A DNA stretch of 34,856 bases from Thermodesulfobacteriales bacterium (GTDB lineage: Bacteria; Desulfobacterota; Thermodesulfobacteria; Thermodesulfobacteriales; Thermodesulfatatoraceae): NCBI GenBank assembly GCA_026988575.1, contig JALSKZ010000073.1, positions 1 to 34,856 on the forward strand, written 5' to 3'. The translations under genes were made by a program, and so were the position numbers. Numbering within the stretch: the stretch's first letter is position 1; every line of letters starts with the position of its first letter. The notes under the pieces are model-generated. The model had not been told where the DNA came from, made no database searches, and saw only the letters and a program-made list of their open reading frames with translations. Shown piece by piece: positions 1 through 6,726 of this stretch.

Positions 1-109
1 GTAAGGAGATGCAAATTATGAGCTAAATTTTGATTATATTTACTAGAATTTTTGATTTTTGTTAATATTAATTTCATAGAAGATGAAATTCTTGCTTAAT
101 TGTCCAAAT

Positions 110-125
110 TATTCAAAGGTCTCTA
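110..125. repeat. Isolated terminus of the GAGACC/GGTCTC repeat family
   Basis: The sequence CAAAGGTCTCTA here matches the right-hand terminus of the two palindromic elements further right (ending at 5992 and 6353). No matching left terminus was found in the preceding 109 bases, so this is either a decayed or partial copy, or one whose other end lies outside the window. The rest of 1-109 is AT-rich and shows no gene. Confidence 0.3.
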
Positions 126-143
126 CAAAAATTGCCTGAGAAT

Positions 144-162
144 TGCCTGCACTTTGCAGGCA
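144..162. terminator. Hairpin downstream of tRNA-Thr
   Basis: A perfect 8-bp stem (TGCCTGCA / TGCAGGCA) closes a 3-nt loop. It is followed by TTTT on the plus strand and, a little further on, by a TTTTT tract on the minus strand. It lies about 70 bases beyond the 3' end of the minus-strand tRNA, so it is a plausible intrinsic terminator for that transcript. Confidence 0.5.
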
Positions 163-233
163 TTTTGGGCACGAAATTCCATCAATTTCCACGAAATGGA
201 TTTCCAGAAAAGGCTTGGCATCCCTGGGAAAGA

Positions 234-309
234 TGGAGCCGGCGGAGGGACTCGAACCCTCAACCCTGGGATTACAAATCCCATGCTCTGCCAATTGAGC
301 TACACCGGC
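234..309 (-). tRNA. tRNA-Thr (anticodon TGT)
   Basis: Read on the minus strand this folds as a complete cloverleaf. The acceptor stem is GCCGGTG / CGCCGGC with one G-U pair. The D arm contains AGCTCAATTGGCAGAGC. The anticodon stem TGGGA/TCCCA presents TGT in the loop TTTGTAA, and the T arm carries GGTTCGAGTCCC. The 3' CCA is encoded in the DNA at 234-236. TGT reads ACA codons, giving threonine. Confidence 0.97.
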
Positions 310-326
310 CCGACTTTGAAATTTTC

Positions 327-355
327 CCTTTACCACATGAAAAAAATCCTTGCAA
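327..355 (-). promoter_or_regulatory. Possible promoter of tRNA-Thr
   Basis: On the minus strand TTGCAA (350-355) is followed after 17 bp by TAAAGG (327-332). Transcription would start about ten bases before the tRNA 5' end at 309. The -10 match is weak; spacing and position are the main support. Confidence 0.3.
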
Positions 356-383
356 CGAGATACCTTCACGAAAGGAAAAGCAC

Positions 384-731
384 TTAGTCCTCCAGATCAT
401 TTTTTAAAATAAACACCTTAAAAGGCTTTCCATTTTTTAAAATAATATTTACGTGAAGACCTGACCTTAAACAAGAACAAGAGGCCGCACGAGGAAGAAG
501 TATATCATCAAAGGAGTCTACTATAAAAAGTTTAACTCTATCACAATTTACTCTAATAATTTGACGGCCATATTTGAAAGAAAAACAGTTATTAGAGACA
601 TTAATTATAGGACCAGAAATCAATTTACTTTTAGGCGACAAAAAATTAGAAAAACTATCAAAAGCTAAAACATTAACAGCAAAGAAAAGAAATAAATGAG
701 AGAGAAAAAATAAATTAACAAGAAACTTCAT
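384..731 (-). CDS. Small secreted protein in the PilY2 position
   Basis: A 115-residue protein with a clear Sec signal peptide (MKFLVNLFFLSHLFLFFAVN, cleavage likely near VLA) and three cysteines in the mature part (an NC and a CSC). The reading frame stays open further upstream, but the ATG at 731 is preceded by AAGGAG at good spacing, so this start is preferred. It follows pilY1 in the same operon, ending near the tRNA. In Pseudomonas the gene after pilY1 is pilY2, also about 115 residues. The positional and length match suggests an equivalent small accessory protein, but I see no sequence signature that proves it. Very AT-rich, like its neighbours. Confidence 0.7.
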   Translation of the reverse strand: MKFLVNLFFLSHLFLFFAVNVLAFDSFSNFLSPKSKLISGPIINVSNNCFSFKYGRQIIRVNCDRVKLFIVDSFDDILLPRAASCSCLRSGLHVNIILKNGKPFKVFILKNDLED

Positions 732-744
732 AAAAAACTCCTTA

Positions 745-3700
745 TTAGTTAATTGGTACATCAATATCTGTCCAGGAATTAACTTTAATCCAAACATTTT
801 TTACTCTAATTAACAAATTTCGACGAGAGTCCGTAGTTGTAACAACTAATAAATCTGAAGACAAAGACACAGGAGAAGAATTGGGTACTCCCTGACCAAT
901 TTTTATTGCAACGGGAGGTTTATTATTAACTAAGTCATTATTATCTATTACACCGTCACCGTTAACATCAATTATTGGCATATCATTTGGGCCTAAACAT
1001 CCCTTATTAAAGGGTAACGCATAAAGCCATGTAGTTCCAGAACCAGAACATTGATCGCTTGAAGGCTTAAAGGTAAGAAAGAAAACAACATTACCTAAAA
1101 TAATAGGCGATGTAATAACTCGTTCTCCGCTAGATAAAGTAACCTTCCAACCGGTAACTTCATTACATGAAGAATCAAAAATCTTATAATCTCCTGCAAT
1201 AGTAAATGTACGATCTACTAATCTAGGAAAAGAACAATTATTGCGATAATCTAAAAAACCGATTAAAAATTGATTATTTAAATCATTAATATCATTAATA
1301 TCCCCATATTTACCTGTTCCTAAAAATACCCAAGCATTTGATCCAAAAGTAGAAACTACAGGAGGAGCCGTAATAGGATGATTAATACCTAAATCTAATA
1401 GGACACAATAAGAATTCATAGAACAACCATTAATTTTCCATAAATGTCCTCTATAATCACCTAAATATAAAGAATCTGTAATATGATCATTATTCCAATC
1501 TACAGGAACAGGAGTAGTAATCATATTACCACCATTTTGCCCCAGAACAATATAAGAATTAAGTGCACCATTTAGAGGATTTAATGAAAATAGATAAGCC
1601 TTTTTATCATTCCAATTTTGACTATCAAGAGCATATCCAGAAGGAACAAATAATGTCCAACCATTTTCACAACGAGTAAGCTTAGGTGGATTTATAGTTT
1701 TACCTAAATTAGGATCAATAAATTTCCACAGAAATTGTACATTATTAGGAGCATTAGTTATATCAAGAGCAAAAATTTCGTCTCCTCCATGACCAAATGT
1801 TTGAAACAATAGTACTTTATTATAAATTTGATTAATAACCGGAGTCCCATCCAAAAGATATTTATGACAATAACCAGGAGAAAAATAATTATAATCAATA
1901 TAACGCTGAAGCATTTCGTTAGGGATAATAGCTATCTCTTCATTACCGGTATCGATATTAAATGCATGAAGCATACCATCATCAGCACCTATCCAAACAA
2001 GATTTCCCCACAATTTGGGCTGAGAAAAAATAATAGCACCAAGGGGCTTTTGTCTAATTCTAAATTGATTATCATAACCACAGCCTCTCTCTCCTCTAAT
2101 AAAAGAAACCTGATCAGAAGAAAGAGGAGGAACAACACCTAAAAAATCAAATAACTGGCCATTACTTTCGTATTTAATATTTCGATTTACAGTATTATTA
2201 CAGGACAATGTAGAATTTGTACTCCAACCATAAACGATATCCCACCATTTATTATCTGGCTCATCACCCTTAAGAATTTTTATTATATCATCAATATATG
2301 AAGATGAATAATTAATAACAGCTCTATCACCCATAACTTGTCTAATTTTAGATACATCTCTTAAGAAGGATGATAATCGATCCCAATCTATCGGCTCAGT
2401 TTTATCAAGATGGTTATCCCCATCAAGATCTTCCGGAACATCAAGGTGGCCATCACCATCTTTATCTTCGCCAGGATCCAACCTATGATTATTATTAACG
2501 TCTTCATAAACGGTATCAAGATGACCATCACCATCACGATCTTCATCTATTAGATCAAGGTGACCATCATGATCTAAATCTTTATAGAAATTGTTCCGGG
2601 CAAGATTTCTAACATCATCTGGGGAATGACAATCGGCACAGCAGAATTTAAAACTCCCTCTTTTTAATTCTCCAGTCCAATCTTTTGCATCGAAATTGGT
2701 AAAAATTATAAAATTTCCTAAATTACTCTTGCGAGCTGCAGAACTACCAGCATTATAAACCGTTTGTTTAATGCTATAAATAATATTACGTAAAGTATTT
2801 ACTAACTCTTCTGGATTACGAGCAATAAATGGATCAGGAACACCATCACCATCTAAATCTTTATGTAAAGCAAAGGTGGTAACACCATCAGCATATTGGT
2901 TGGCTATTTTAGCAATCTCTCTTAATTGTACATCTTCTCCATTTGATAAATTAAAACCAACAGCAATTGGGGTAACACCAGCAGAAATTAATTCTTTAGT
3001 AGCATCTATAACGCCTTGAGTATAATAATTTCCAGGCCACAAAAACCAACGTCCTTGAGGATCACGATTTCCAATTCCATCTGTAAGAAAAATTACAAAT
3101 TTTTTTGCACAAGGACTTGATGAGTAATAATTACCATTTTGATCGGATTTTAAACCAAGAAAATAATTTTTAGCTGCAATAATAGCTGGCCAAAATGGAG
3201 TAGCACCACCAACGTGTATCCTATAACAATGATTACAATTAGGAATAGATTCATGACAAATATTATCAATAGAGGATAAAATATTACTAATATGAACAGA
3301 ATCGTAAGCCTTAATACCTTCGGTAACTAATGTATAATTATTATTTTTACCAAAATAATCATTAAAAAAAGCAATACCTGTAGAAATAGAAGAATCTTGA
3401 ACCAGATCTTTAATAACATTTCCTACAACCTGTACACGCATAGTATTTAAATAATTACCTAACACAACAGAATCATTTTCATAAAGACTAGGACTTCTAG
3501 TACTAAAATATGGCGGATAATCTAGACAATTATTAGAATATTTTCCATGAAAGCTCCAATCTGCAATACCATATGTAGAAAGAATTTCGTCAATACATAC
3601 ATTATCAAGACTAGAAATATTAGTTAAATTCCTATAACAAATATTATTTAAAAAGGGATCTGTTAAATGAGAAATATCTCTAGAACAAGCATAAACATCA

Positions 3701-3993
3701 AAATATACATAAGTACGATAGTCCGATCTAAATACTCGATTAAAAACAAATTTATCGAGACCCTGATCGGTAAAGAAACCAGAATATAATTTATCTTTAT
3801 CATAAGATGGAGACCAATCTGGTCGAAAACCTAGTGCCATAGATCCTGACAAATCAACTACAAAAAGTATTTCAGGTATAGAATATTGACCTAAAAAAAT
3901 CGGTACGTCTCCGCACAAGCTATTTGCATAGGAAGGTCTATAACATAATAATAAAAACAAAAAAATAATTAAAAATAATCTAAAATTAGACAT
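745..3993 (-). CDS. pilY1: PilY1-type pilus tip/biogenesis protein with vWA domain
   Basis: A 1082-residue secreted protein. After a signal peptide (residues 1-23) comes a von Willebrand A domain with a MIDAS motif DLSGS (47-51), GATP and a TDG aspartate. The C-terminal half resembles the PilY1 beta-propeller: the segment near residue 830 has D-x-N-x-D followed by YLGDYRGHLWKI, the calcium-binding loop plus strand typical of PilY1. Another calcium-loop-like DVNGDGVIDNND lies near the C-terminus. Two features are unusual: a CxxCH motif at 452-456, and five tandem EF-hand-like loops (DxDxDxHLD) at 472-530 between vWA and propeller. The ATG at 3993 has GGGAGGT just upstream, which decides it over an upstream in-frame start. 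PilY1 acts at the pilus tip and in priming pilus assembly. It lies downstream of pilX in the minor-pilin operon. Confidence 0.93.
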   Translation of the reverse strand: MSNFRLFLIIFLFLLLCYRPSYANSLCGDVPIFLGQYSIPEILFVVDLSGSMALGFRPDWSPSYDKDKLYSGFFTDQGLDKFVFNRVFRSDYRTYVYFDVYACSRDISHLTDPFLNNICYRNLTNISSLDNVCIDEILSTYGIADWSFHGKYSNNCLDYPPYFSTRSPSLYENDSVVLGNYLNTMRVQVVGNVIKDLVQDSSISTGIAFFNDYFGKNNNYTLVTEGIKAYDSVHISNILSSIDNICHESIPNCNHCYRIHVGGATPFWPAIIAAKNYFLGLKSDQNGNYYSSSPCAKKFVIFLTDGIGNRDPQGRWFLWPGNYYTQGVIDATKELISAGVTPIAVGFNLSNGEDVQLREIAKIANQYADGVTTFALHKDLDGDGVPDPFIARNPEELVNTLRNIIYSIKQTVYNAGSSAARKSNLGNFIIFTNFDAKDWTGELKRGSFKFCCADCHSPDDVRNLARNNFYKDLDHDGHLDLIDEDRDGDGHLDTVYEDVNNNHRLDPGEDKDGDGHLDVPEDLDGDNHLDKTEPIDWDRLSSFLRDVSKIRQVMGDRAVINYSSSYIDDIIKILKGDEPDNKWWDIVYGWSTNSTLSCNNTVNRNIKYESNGQLFDFLGVVPPLSSDQVSFIRGERGCGYDNQFRIRQKPLGAIIFSQPKLWGNLVWIGADDGMLHAFNIDTGNEEIAIIPNEMLQRYIDYNYFSPGYCHKYLLDGTPVINQIYNKVLLFQTFGHGGDEIFALDITNAPNNVQFLWKFIDPNLGKTINPPKLTRCENGWTLFVPSGYALDSQNWNDKKAYLFSLNPLNGALNSYIVLGQNGGNMITTPVPVDWNNDHITDSLYLGDYRGHLWKINGCSMNSYCVLLDLGINHPITAPPVVSTFGSNAWVFLGTGKYGDINDINDLNNQFLIGFLDYRNNCSFPRLVDRTFTIAGDYKIFDSSCNEVTGWKVTLSSGERVITSPIILGNVVFFLTFKPSSDQCSGSGTTWLYALPFNKGCLGPNDMPIIDVNGDGVIDNNDLVNNKPPVAIKIGQGVPNSSPVSLSSDLLVVTTTDSRRNLLIRVKNVWIKVNSWTDIDVPIN
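2404..2580 (-). repeat. Five tandem EF-hand-like calcium loops inside PilY1
   Basis: Residues 472-530 of PilY1 hold five loops of the form D-x-[DN]-x-[DN]-x-[HR]-L-D, starting at 472, 485, 498, 510 and 522, a period of 12-13 residues. The spacing and acidic ladder resemble thrombospondin type 3 or dockerin-like calcium repeats. They form an acidic linker between the vWA domain and the propeller. Confidence 0.8.
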
Positions 3994-4013
3994 AATGTAC
4001 CTCCCCAAAATAA

Positions 4014-4479
4014 TTACATAGTACAAATTCTTCTTGCCTCTTCATCTTGCTCAGGATTAGGAACCACTTTCATACCAATTACTTTTAGCAACAGACCATC
4101 ATCAGTATAAGCTTTAATTTCATATTTTCGACAACAAACAGCATGAAAAGAACAATGGTTAGTAACCCCTCTATAAGTAATTTGAACATTAATTCTAACA
4201 GATTTATTAGGTGAATGAATAGAAATTTGTTTATTAATAGAAGAATTTAAAGACATATTGTCTACAGACGACGTACGAAGATAATTAATAATTGTCCACC
4301 TTATTCCAGATTCTAAAGCATCTAAATTGATTAAATTCTCTTTGAGAAACAGTAGAATAAATATTTAACAAAAGGTCTTTATTGCACCATAAAGACATAA
4401 AAGATATTACCAAAAGAATAACCAAAACCAACGGTAACACAAAACCCTTATTTTTTAACAAAATTTTACGAATCGCCAT
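4014..4479 (-). pseudogene. pilX: pilX-like minor pilin, frameshifted
   Basis: The frame opening at the ATG at 4479 encodes a PilX-type prepilin N-terminus: a short basic leader, then GFVLPLVLVILLV, with proline rather than glutamate at mature position 5. It stops at 4285. The protein clearly continues in the next frame: after SQREF the alternative frame reads INLDALESGIRW and runs to a stop at 4014, giving about 155 residues, a normal PilX length. A single extra base near 4330-4340 explains the break. No long homopolymer is present there. It overlaps the end of pilV by 14 bases and precedes pilY1, the usual order. It could be a true pseudogene, a sequencing error or a recoding site; the sequence alone does not decide. 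Confidence 0.8.
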
Positions 4480-4828
4480 AACATCTATAAACCGAAAATA
4501 ATATTTTATGTTTACCCCAATAAATAGAAAAAATTATCTGCTTAAGCAACTGACTAGAATCGATCTTATAACAATTAACATAAAATTTTTGTTGTAAAAC
4601 AGTATAATATTTAGGAAAAGAAGAACAAGCCTGATCTATTTGTGACCAAGGAATAGAAACAGCATACCTTTCAAGATTATCTTGCAACAGGATAACAGCA
4701 TAACTATAATTTTGAGACCTCTTAATCAGAAAGATATTATCATAATTTAGTTTAGCTAAAGCTAAAATACCAATACATAACAAAACTAAAGATATTAATA
4801 TCTCTAATAATCCGAAACCCTTAACCAT
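4466..4828 (-). CDS. pilV: PilV-type minor pilin
   Basis: A 120-residue prepilin-like protein. After MVKG the prepilin motif GFGLLEILISLVLLCIG gives glycine at the cleavage site, phenylalanine at mature position 1 and glutamate at +5, then a single hydrophobic helix. This would be cleaved by PilD and inserted in the inner membrane as a minor pilin. The start ATG shares one base with the pilW stop (TGATG), indicating translational coupling. Three cysteines follow in the globular part (near residues 67, 83 and 116). The assignment to PilV rests on the leader plus the position between pilW and pilX; the globular part alone is not diagnostic. Confidence 0.8.
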   Translation of the reverse strand: MVKGFGLLEILISLVLLCIGILALAKLNYDNIFLIKRSQNYSYAVILLQDNLERYAVSIPWSQIDQACSSFPKYYTVLQQKFYVNCYKIDSSQLLKQIIFSIYWGKHKILFSVYRCYGDS

Positions 4829-5460
4829 CAAATAGACCTCGAACGAATACTGGCTAGACCTTCTATATATTCTCTTAAATAATTATCATTAAAAGGACCG
4901 CATATTTGATAATTATTAGTATCATGAAATTTTAAAATTTTGGTATTAGTTTTTATAACAGCTTTAAATTTTATAGACTTAATTCGAAAAAGGTCTGTTG
5001 GATTTGAAATTTCGGTACCATCATCTAAAATATAAAAAAATTTAAAACAATCTAAGGAATAAAAGTTACCAATAATTATTTCAGTATCAGAAGAATTAAC
5101 ATCTTGCCTAAATAAAGTAGAGTTATTAACATAATACTTAATATACTCACCGGGATCATCACAATCATTATCTCCATTTATATCAAATTTAATAGACAAA
5201 GACGAATCATCAGCTTGAACTATTGCTGAACAACAATTATTATCAGGACAGTTTGGCACAGAACCAGCCCGCCTTATATCAGACAAAAGTATATTAAGCA
5301 TTCCACGCGCACATTCTTGAAGAGAAGCAGATTCCTTAACTAGAGAAGCAGAATTTGATGTAACAAAAAATACGGAAAAGATTAAATACATTAAAATAAC
5401 ACTTAGAAACAAAGTCAAAACCAACTCTAGTAAAGTAAAACCTTTTTCAACAGTTAACAT
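4828..5460 (-). CDS. pilW: PilW-type minor pilin
   Basis: A 210-residue minor pilin. The leader MLTVEKG is followed by FTLLELVLTLFLSVILMYLI, a textbook type III signal with glutamate at mature +5. PilW family hallmarks follow: an ECARGMLNILLSDIRRAG segment matching the conserved helix that ends in RxAG, then a cysteine-rich stretch with CPDNNCC. The ATG at 5460 is used because it begins directly before the leader; a TTG at 5472 is in frame but adds only four residues. The gene overlaps the end of the gspH-like gene by 14 bases and the start of pilV by one. It belongs to the tip complex of minor pilins that primes type IV pilus assembly together with PilY1. Confidence 0.87.
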   Translation of the reverse strand: MLTVEKGFTLLELVLTLFLSVILMYLIFSVFFVTSNSASLVKESASLQECARGMLNILLSDIRRAGSVPNCPDNNCCSAIVQADDSSLSIKFDINGDNDCDDPGEYIKYYVNNSTLFRQDVNSSDTEIIIGNFYSLDCFKFFYILDDGTEISNPTDLFRIKSIKFKAVIKTNTKILKFHDTNNYQICGPFNDNYLREYIEGLASIRSRSI

Positions 5461-5902
5461 TTTTGTTCCCAACTATAACATGACCTGATCTATATACAGA
5501 AATATGATAACAAGACCTCGTACGACGTTGAATTATATCAATATTTAAATTGCCATTAGTAACCAACCCTTTACGAAATTCGATAGAAGAACTTCTTGTT
5601 TGTATAGAAATATAAGAAGGGAATAAAAAAGATTGCAATTTTACTGAAGATGAACAATTATAATTTAGACACTTTATTAAATCTATTCTGTTATTGTTTA
5701 TATTAATTCTAACCGAAGAAGCATTAAAAGAAACTATTTTCGCATAATTAAAATAATTATATAAGGAAGAAATAGTTTGCTTTAATTCTAAATCATCTCT
5801 TATTTTTTGTAACCAAGGCACAGAAATACTGATAATCACGGACATTATAAACAAAGCAATTAGAGACCTTTGCAAAATTAACGAGATCAGTGTTGCAAGC
5901 AC
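5447..5902 (-). CDS. GspH/FimT-like pseudopilin with displaced 5' end
   Basis: The body resembles GspH/FimT pseudopilins: a hydrophobic N-terminal helix ending in SVPWLQK, a helical segment with Y-N-Y-F-N-Y-A-K, then beta-rich sequence ending in GHVIVGNKNVNC. The expected prepilin leader with GF[TS]LIE is absent. The homologous part begins at SLIALFIMSV, exactly where a palindromic repeat (5863-5992) begins; everything upstream in the frame is repeat sequence. The only upstream start is a GTG at 5902 inside the repeat, with no ribosome binding site. So the gene has probably lost its start, leader and promoter and is likely non-functional, though the frame itself is open. It is the first gene of the pilW-pilV-pilX-pilY1 series. 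Confidence 0.6.
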   Translation of the reverse strand: MLATLISLILQRSLIALFIMSVIISISVPWLQKIRDDLELKQTISSLYNYFNYAKIVSFNASSVRININNNRIDLIKCLNYNCSSSVKLQSFLFPSYISIQTRSSSIEFRKGLVTNGNLNIDIIQRRTRSCYHISVYRSGHVIVGNKNVNC

Positions 5903-5992
5903 AACCGCAAGGGATCCGTTCCTATTTTTCGTTCCGAAAAATTAAAATGGATCCCTGAATGGACCTTAAGAAAAGGTGTTTTCAAAGGTCTC
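5863..5992. mobile_element. MITE-like palindromic element, copy 1
   Basis: A 130-bp non-coding element with imperfect terminal inverted repeats GAGACCTTTGCAAAA and TTTTCAAAGGTCTC. A central inverted repeat is built around GGATCCGTTCC, ATTTTTCG and CGAAAAAT. It is about 85% identical by eye to copy 2. No target duplication flanks it (AATTA left, TTTAT right). Its left edge coincides with the point where the gspH-like coding sequence loses similarity to its family. Confidence 0.75.
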
Positions 5993-6217
5993 TTTATGTT
6001 AAACAAAGCCATCACGGCGACTTTGTACGTCCGCACGATCTCGGCGTTCGCTCGCAATGCCCCAAAAAGGGAGTGCTCTTCATGATTTTTTACATGGTCA
6101 TCAAGAGAAGGTTCGCAGGGCCCACAAAGCGATCTCAGCAAAATGCTTCCAGAAAAACTTTAATTGAAAAATCAGGAAGGAGTGACTCCTAGTGATAATT
6201 CAGATGCAGTTATAAAT
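5993..6217. other. Spacer between the two palindromic elements
   Basis: No convincing gene. The stretch is less AT-rich than its surroundings. It holds GATCTCGGCGTTCGCTCGCAATG and, further on, GCGATCTCAGC, which resemble a degenerate copy of the interspersed repeat of the GCAATCTC / TTGCGAG type common in many bacterial genomes. An AGGAGTGACTCCT palindrome lies near 6178-6190. An 84-codon frame crosses it but reads into both the repeat and gspH antisense context and has no recognisable features. Confidence 0.4.
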
Positions 6218-6222
6218 TAGAT

Positions 6223-6353
6223 GAGACCTTCGCAAAATTGTCGAGATCAGTATTGCAAGCACAACTGCAAGGGATTCGTTCCCATTTTTCGTTCCGAAAA
6301 ATAGGAACGAATCCTTGAACGGTCCTTAAGAAAAGATGTTTTGCAAAGGTCTC
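6223..6353. mobile_element. MITE-like palindromic element, copy 2, with target duplication
   Basis: A 131-bp element with terminal inverted repeats GAGACCTTCGCAAAA and TTTTGCAAAGGTCTC. The central arms GGATTCGTTCC and GGAACGAATCC extend through ATTTTTCG / CGAAAAAT to an almost perfect hairpin. It is flanked by a 5-bp direct repeat TAGAT (6218-6222 and 6354-6358), the footprint of a transposition event. It has no coding capacity, so it must have been moved by a transposase encoded elsewhere. The right-hand edge supplies part of the stop codon of the neighbouring zinc-ribbon gene. Confidence 0.8.
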
Positions 6354-6643
6354 TAGATGTTATTTTCTATACAACTGACTTTTAGATAAGTATTACAACG
6401 TGGGTATTTAGAACATCGCCACCTGATATATTCTTTAGTTTTCATATACACATACATTTTTTCACCACATCTTGGACATCTAGGTCTATTCTTAACCTCG
6501 ATCACCTTAGTATTCTTAGTAAATTGTTTATTGCAAACGAGACATCTATAACGCTGCTGACCTTTTTTGGTTTTTCCATAACGATGGAAAGCTTCAGAGC
6601 CACAAAAAGGACATTTTATAGGAAAAGATAATCTGTTTTTCAT
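6353..6643 (-). CDS. Small double zinc-ribbon protein, transposase-N-terminus-like
   Basis: A 96-residue basic protein with two zinc ribbons. The first (CPFCGSEAFHRYGKTKKGQQ, then YRCLVC) looks like the zinc-binding N-terminal domain of IS1/IS1595-type transposases (InsA-like). The second (CPRCGEKMYVYMKTKE, then RCSKYPRC) resembles a topoisomerase-type C4 zinc finger. No catalytic DDE domain follows. The stop codon TAG lies in the TAGAT duplication at the edge of repeat copy 2; without the insertion the same codon position would read TAA, so the insertion did not change the protein end. No Shine-Dalgarno is evident. It may be a transposase relic or a free-standing DNA-binding protein. Confidence 0.55.
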   Translation of the reverse strand: MKNRLSFPIKCPFCGSEAFHRYGKTKKGQQRYRCLVCNKQFTKNTKVIEVKNRPRCPRCGEKMYVYMKTKEYIRWRCSKYPRCNTYLKVSCIENNI

Positions 6644-6664
6644 AATCGAAGGAAATAACAGGCC

Positions 6665-6696
6665 TTTTTGACAAAAAAGGGGAGAATTTTTGACAA
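6665..6696. repeat. Two TTTTTGACAA direct repeats 22 bp apart
   Basis: TTTTTGACAA occurs at 6665-6674 and 6687-6696, a spacing of 22 bp, about two helical turns. The second copy contains a perfect -35 TTGACA (6690-6695) on the plus strand. A palindrome TTTTATCTGATAAAA follows at 6711-6725. Together these look like a control region for plus-strand transcription into the structured region at 6727, or for the divergent zinc-ribbon gene. Confidence 0.4.
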
Positions 6697-6719
6697 CTTT
6701 ATGGCATTAATTTTATCTG
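6690..6719 (+). promoter_or_regulatory. Possible promoter for the structured RNA at 6727
   Basis: A consensus -35 TTGACA at 6690-6695 is followed after 18 bp by TATCTG (6714-6719), a poor -10. The predicted start would be near 6726, directly before the folded region. No plus-strand protein gene lies downstream. Confidence 0.3.
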
Positions 6720-6726
6720 ATAAAAG

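Noticed and set aside
100-407. Short reading frames over the tRNA
   Set aside because: They run through the tRNA-Thr gene on either strand and are not coding.
5887-6141. 84-codon minus-strand reading frame
   Set aside because: It crosses palindromic element copy 1 and the repeat-like spacer and has no RBS or recognisable domain.
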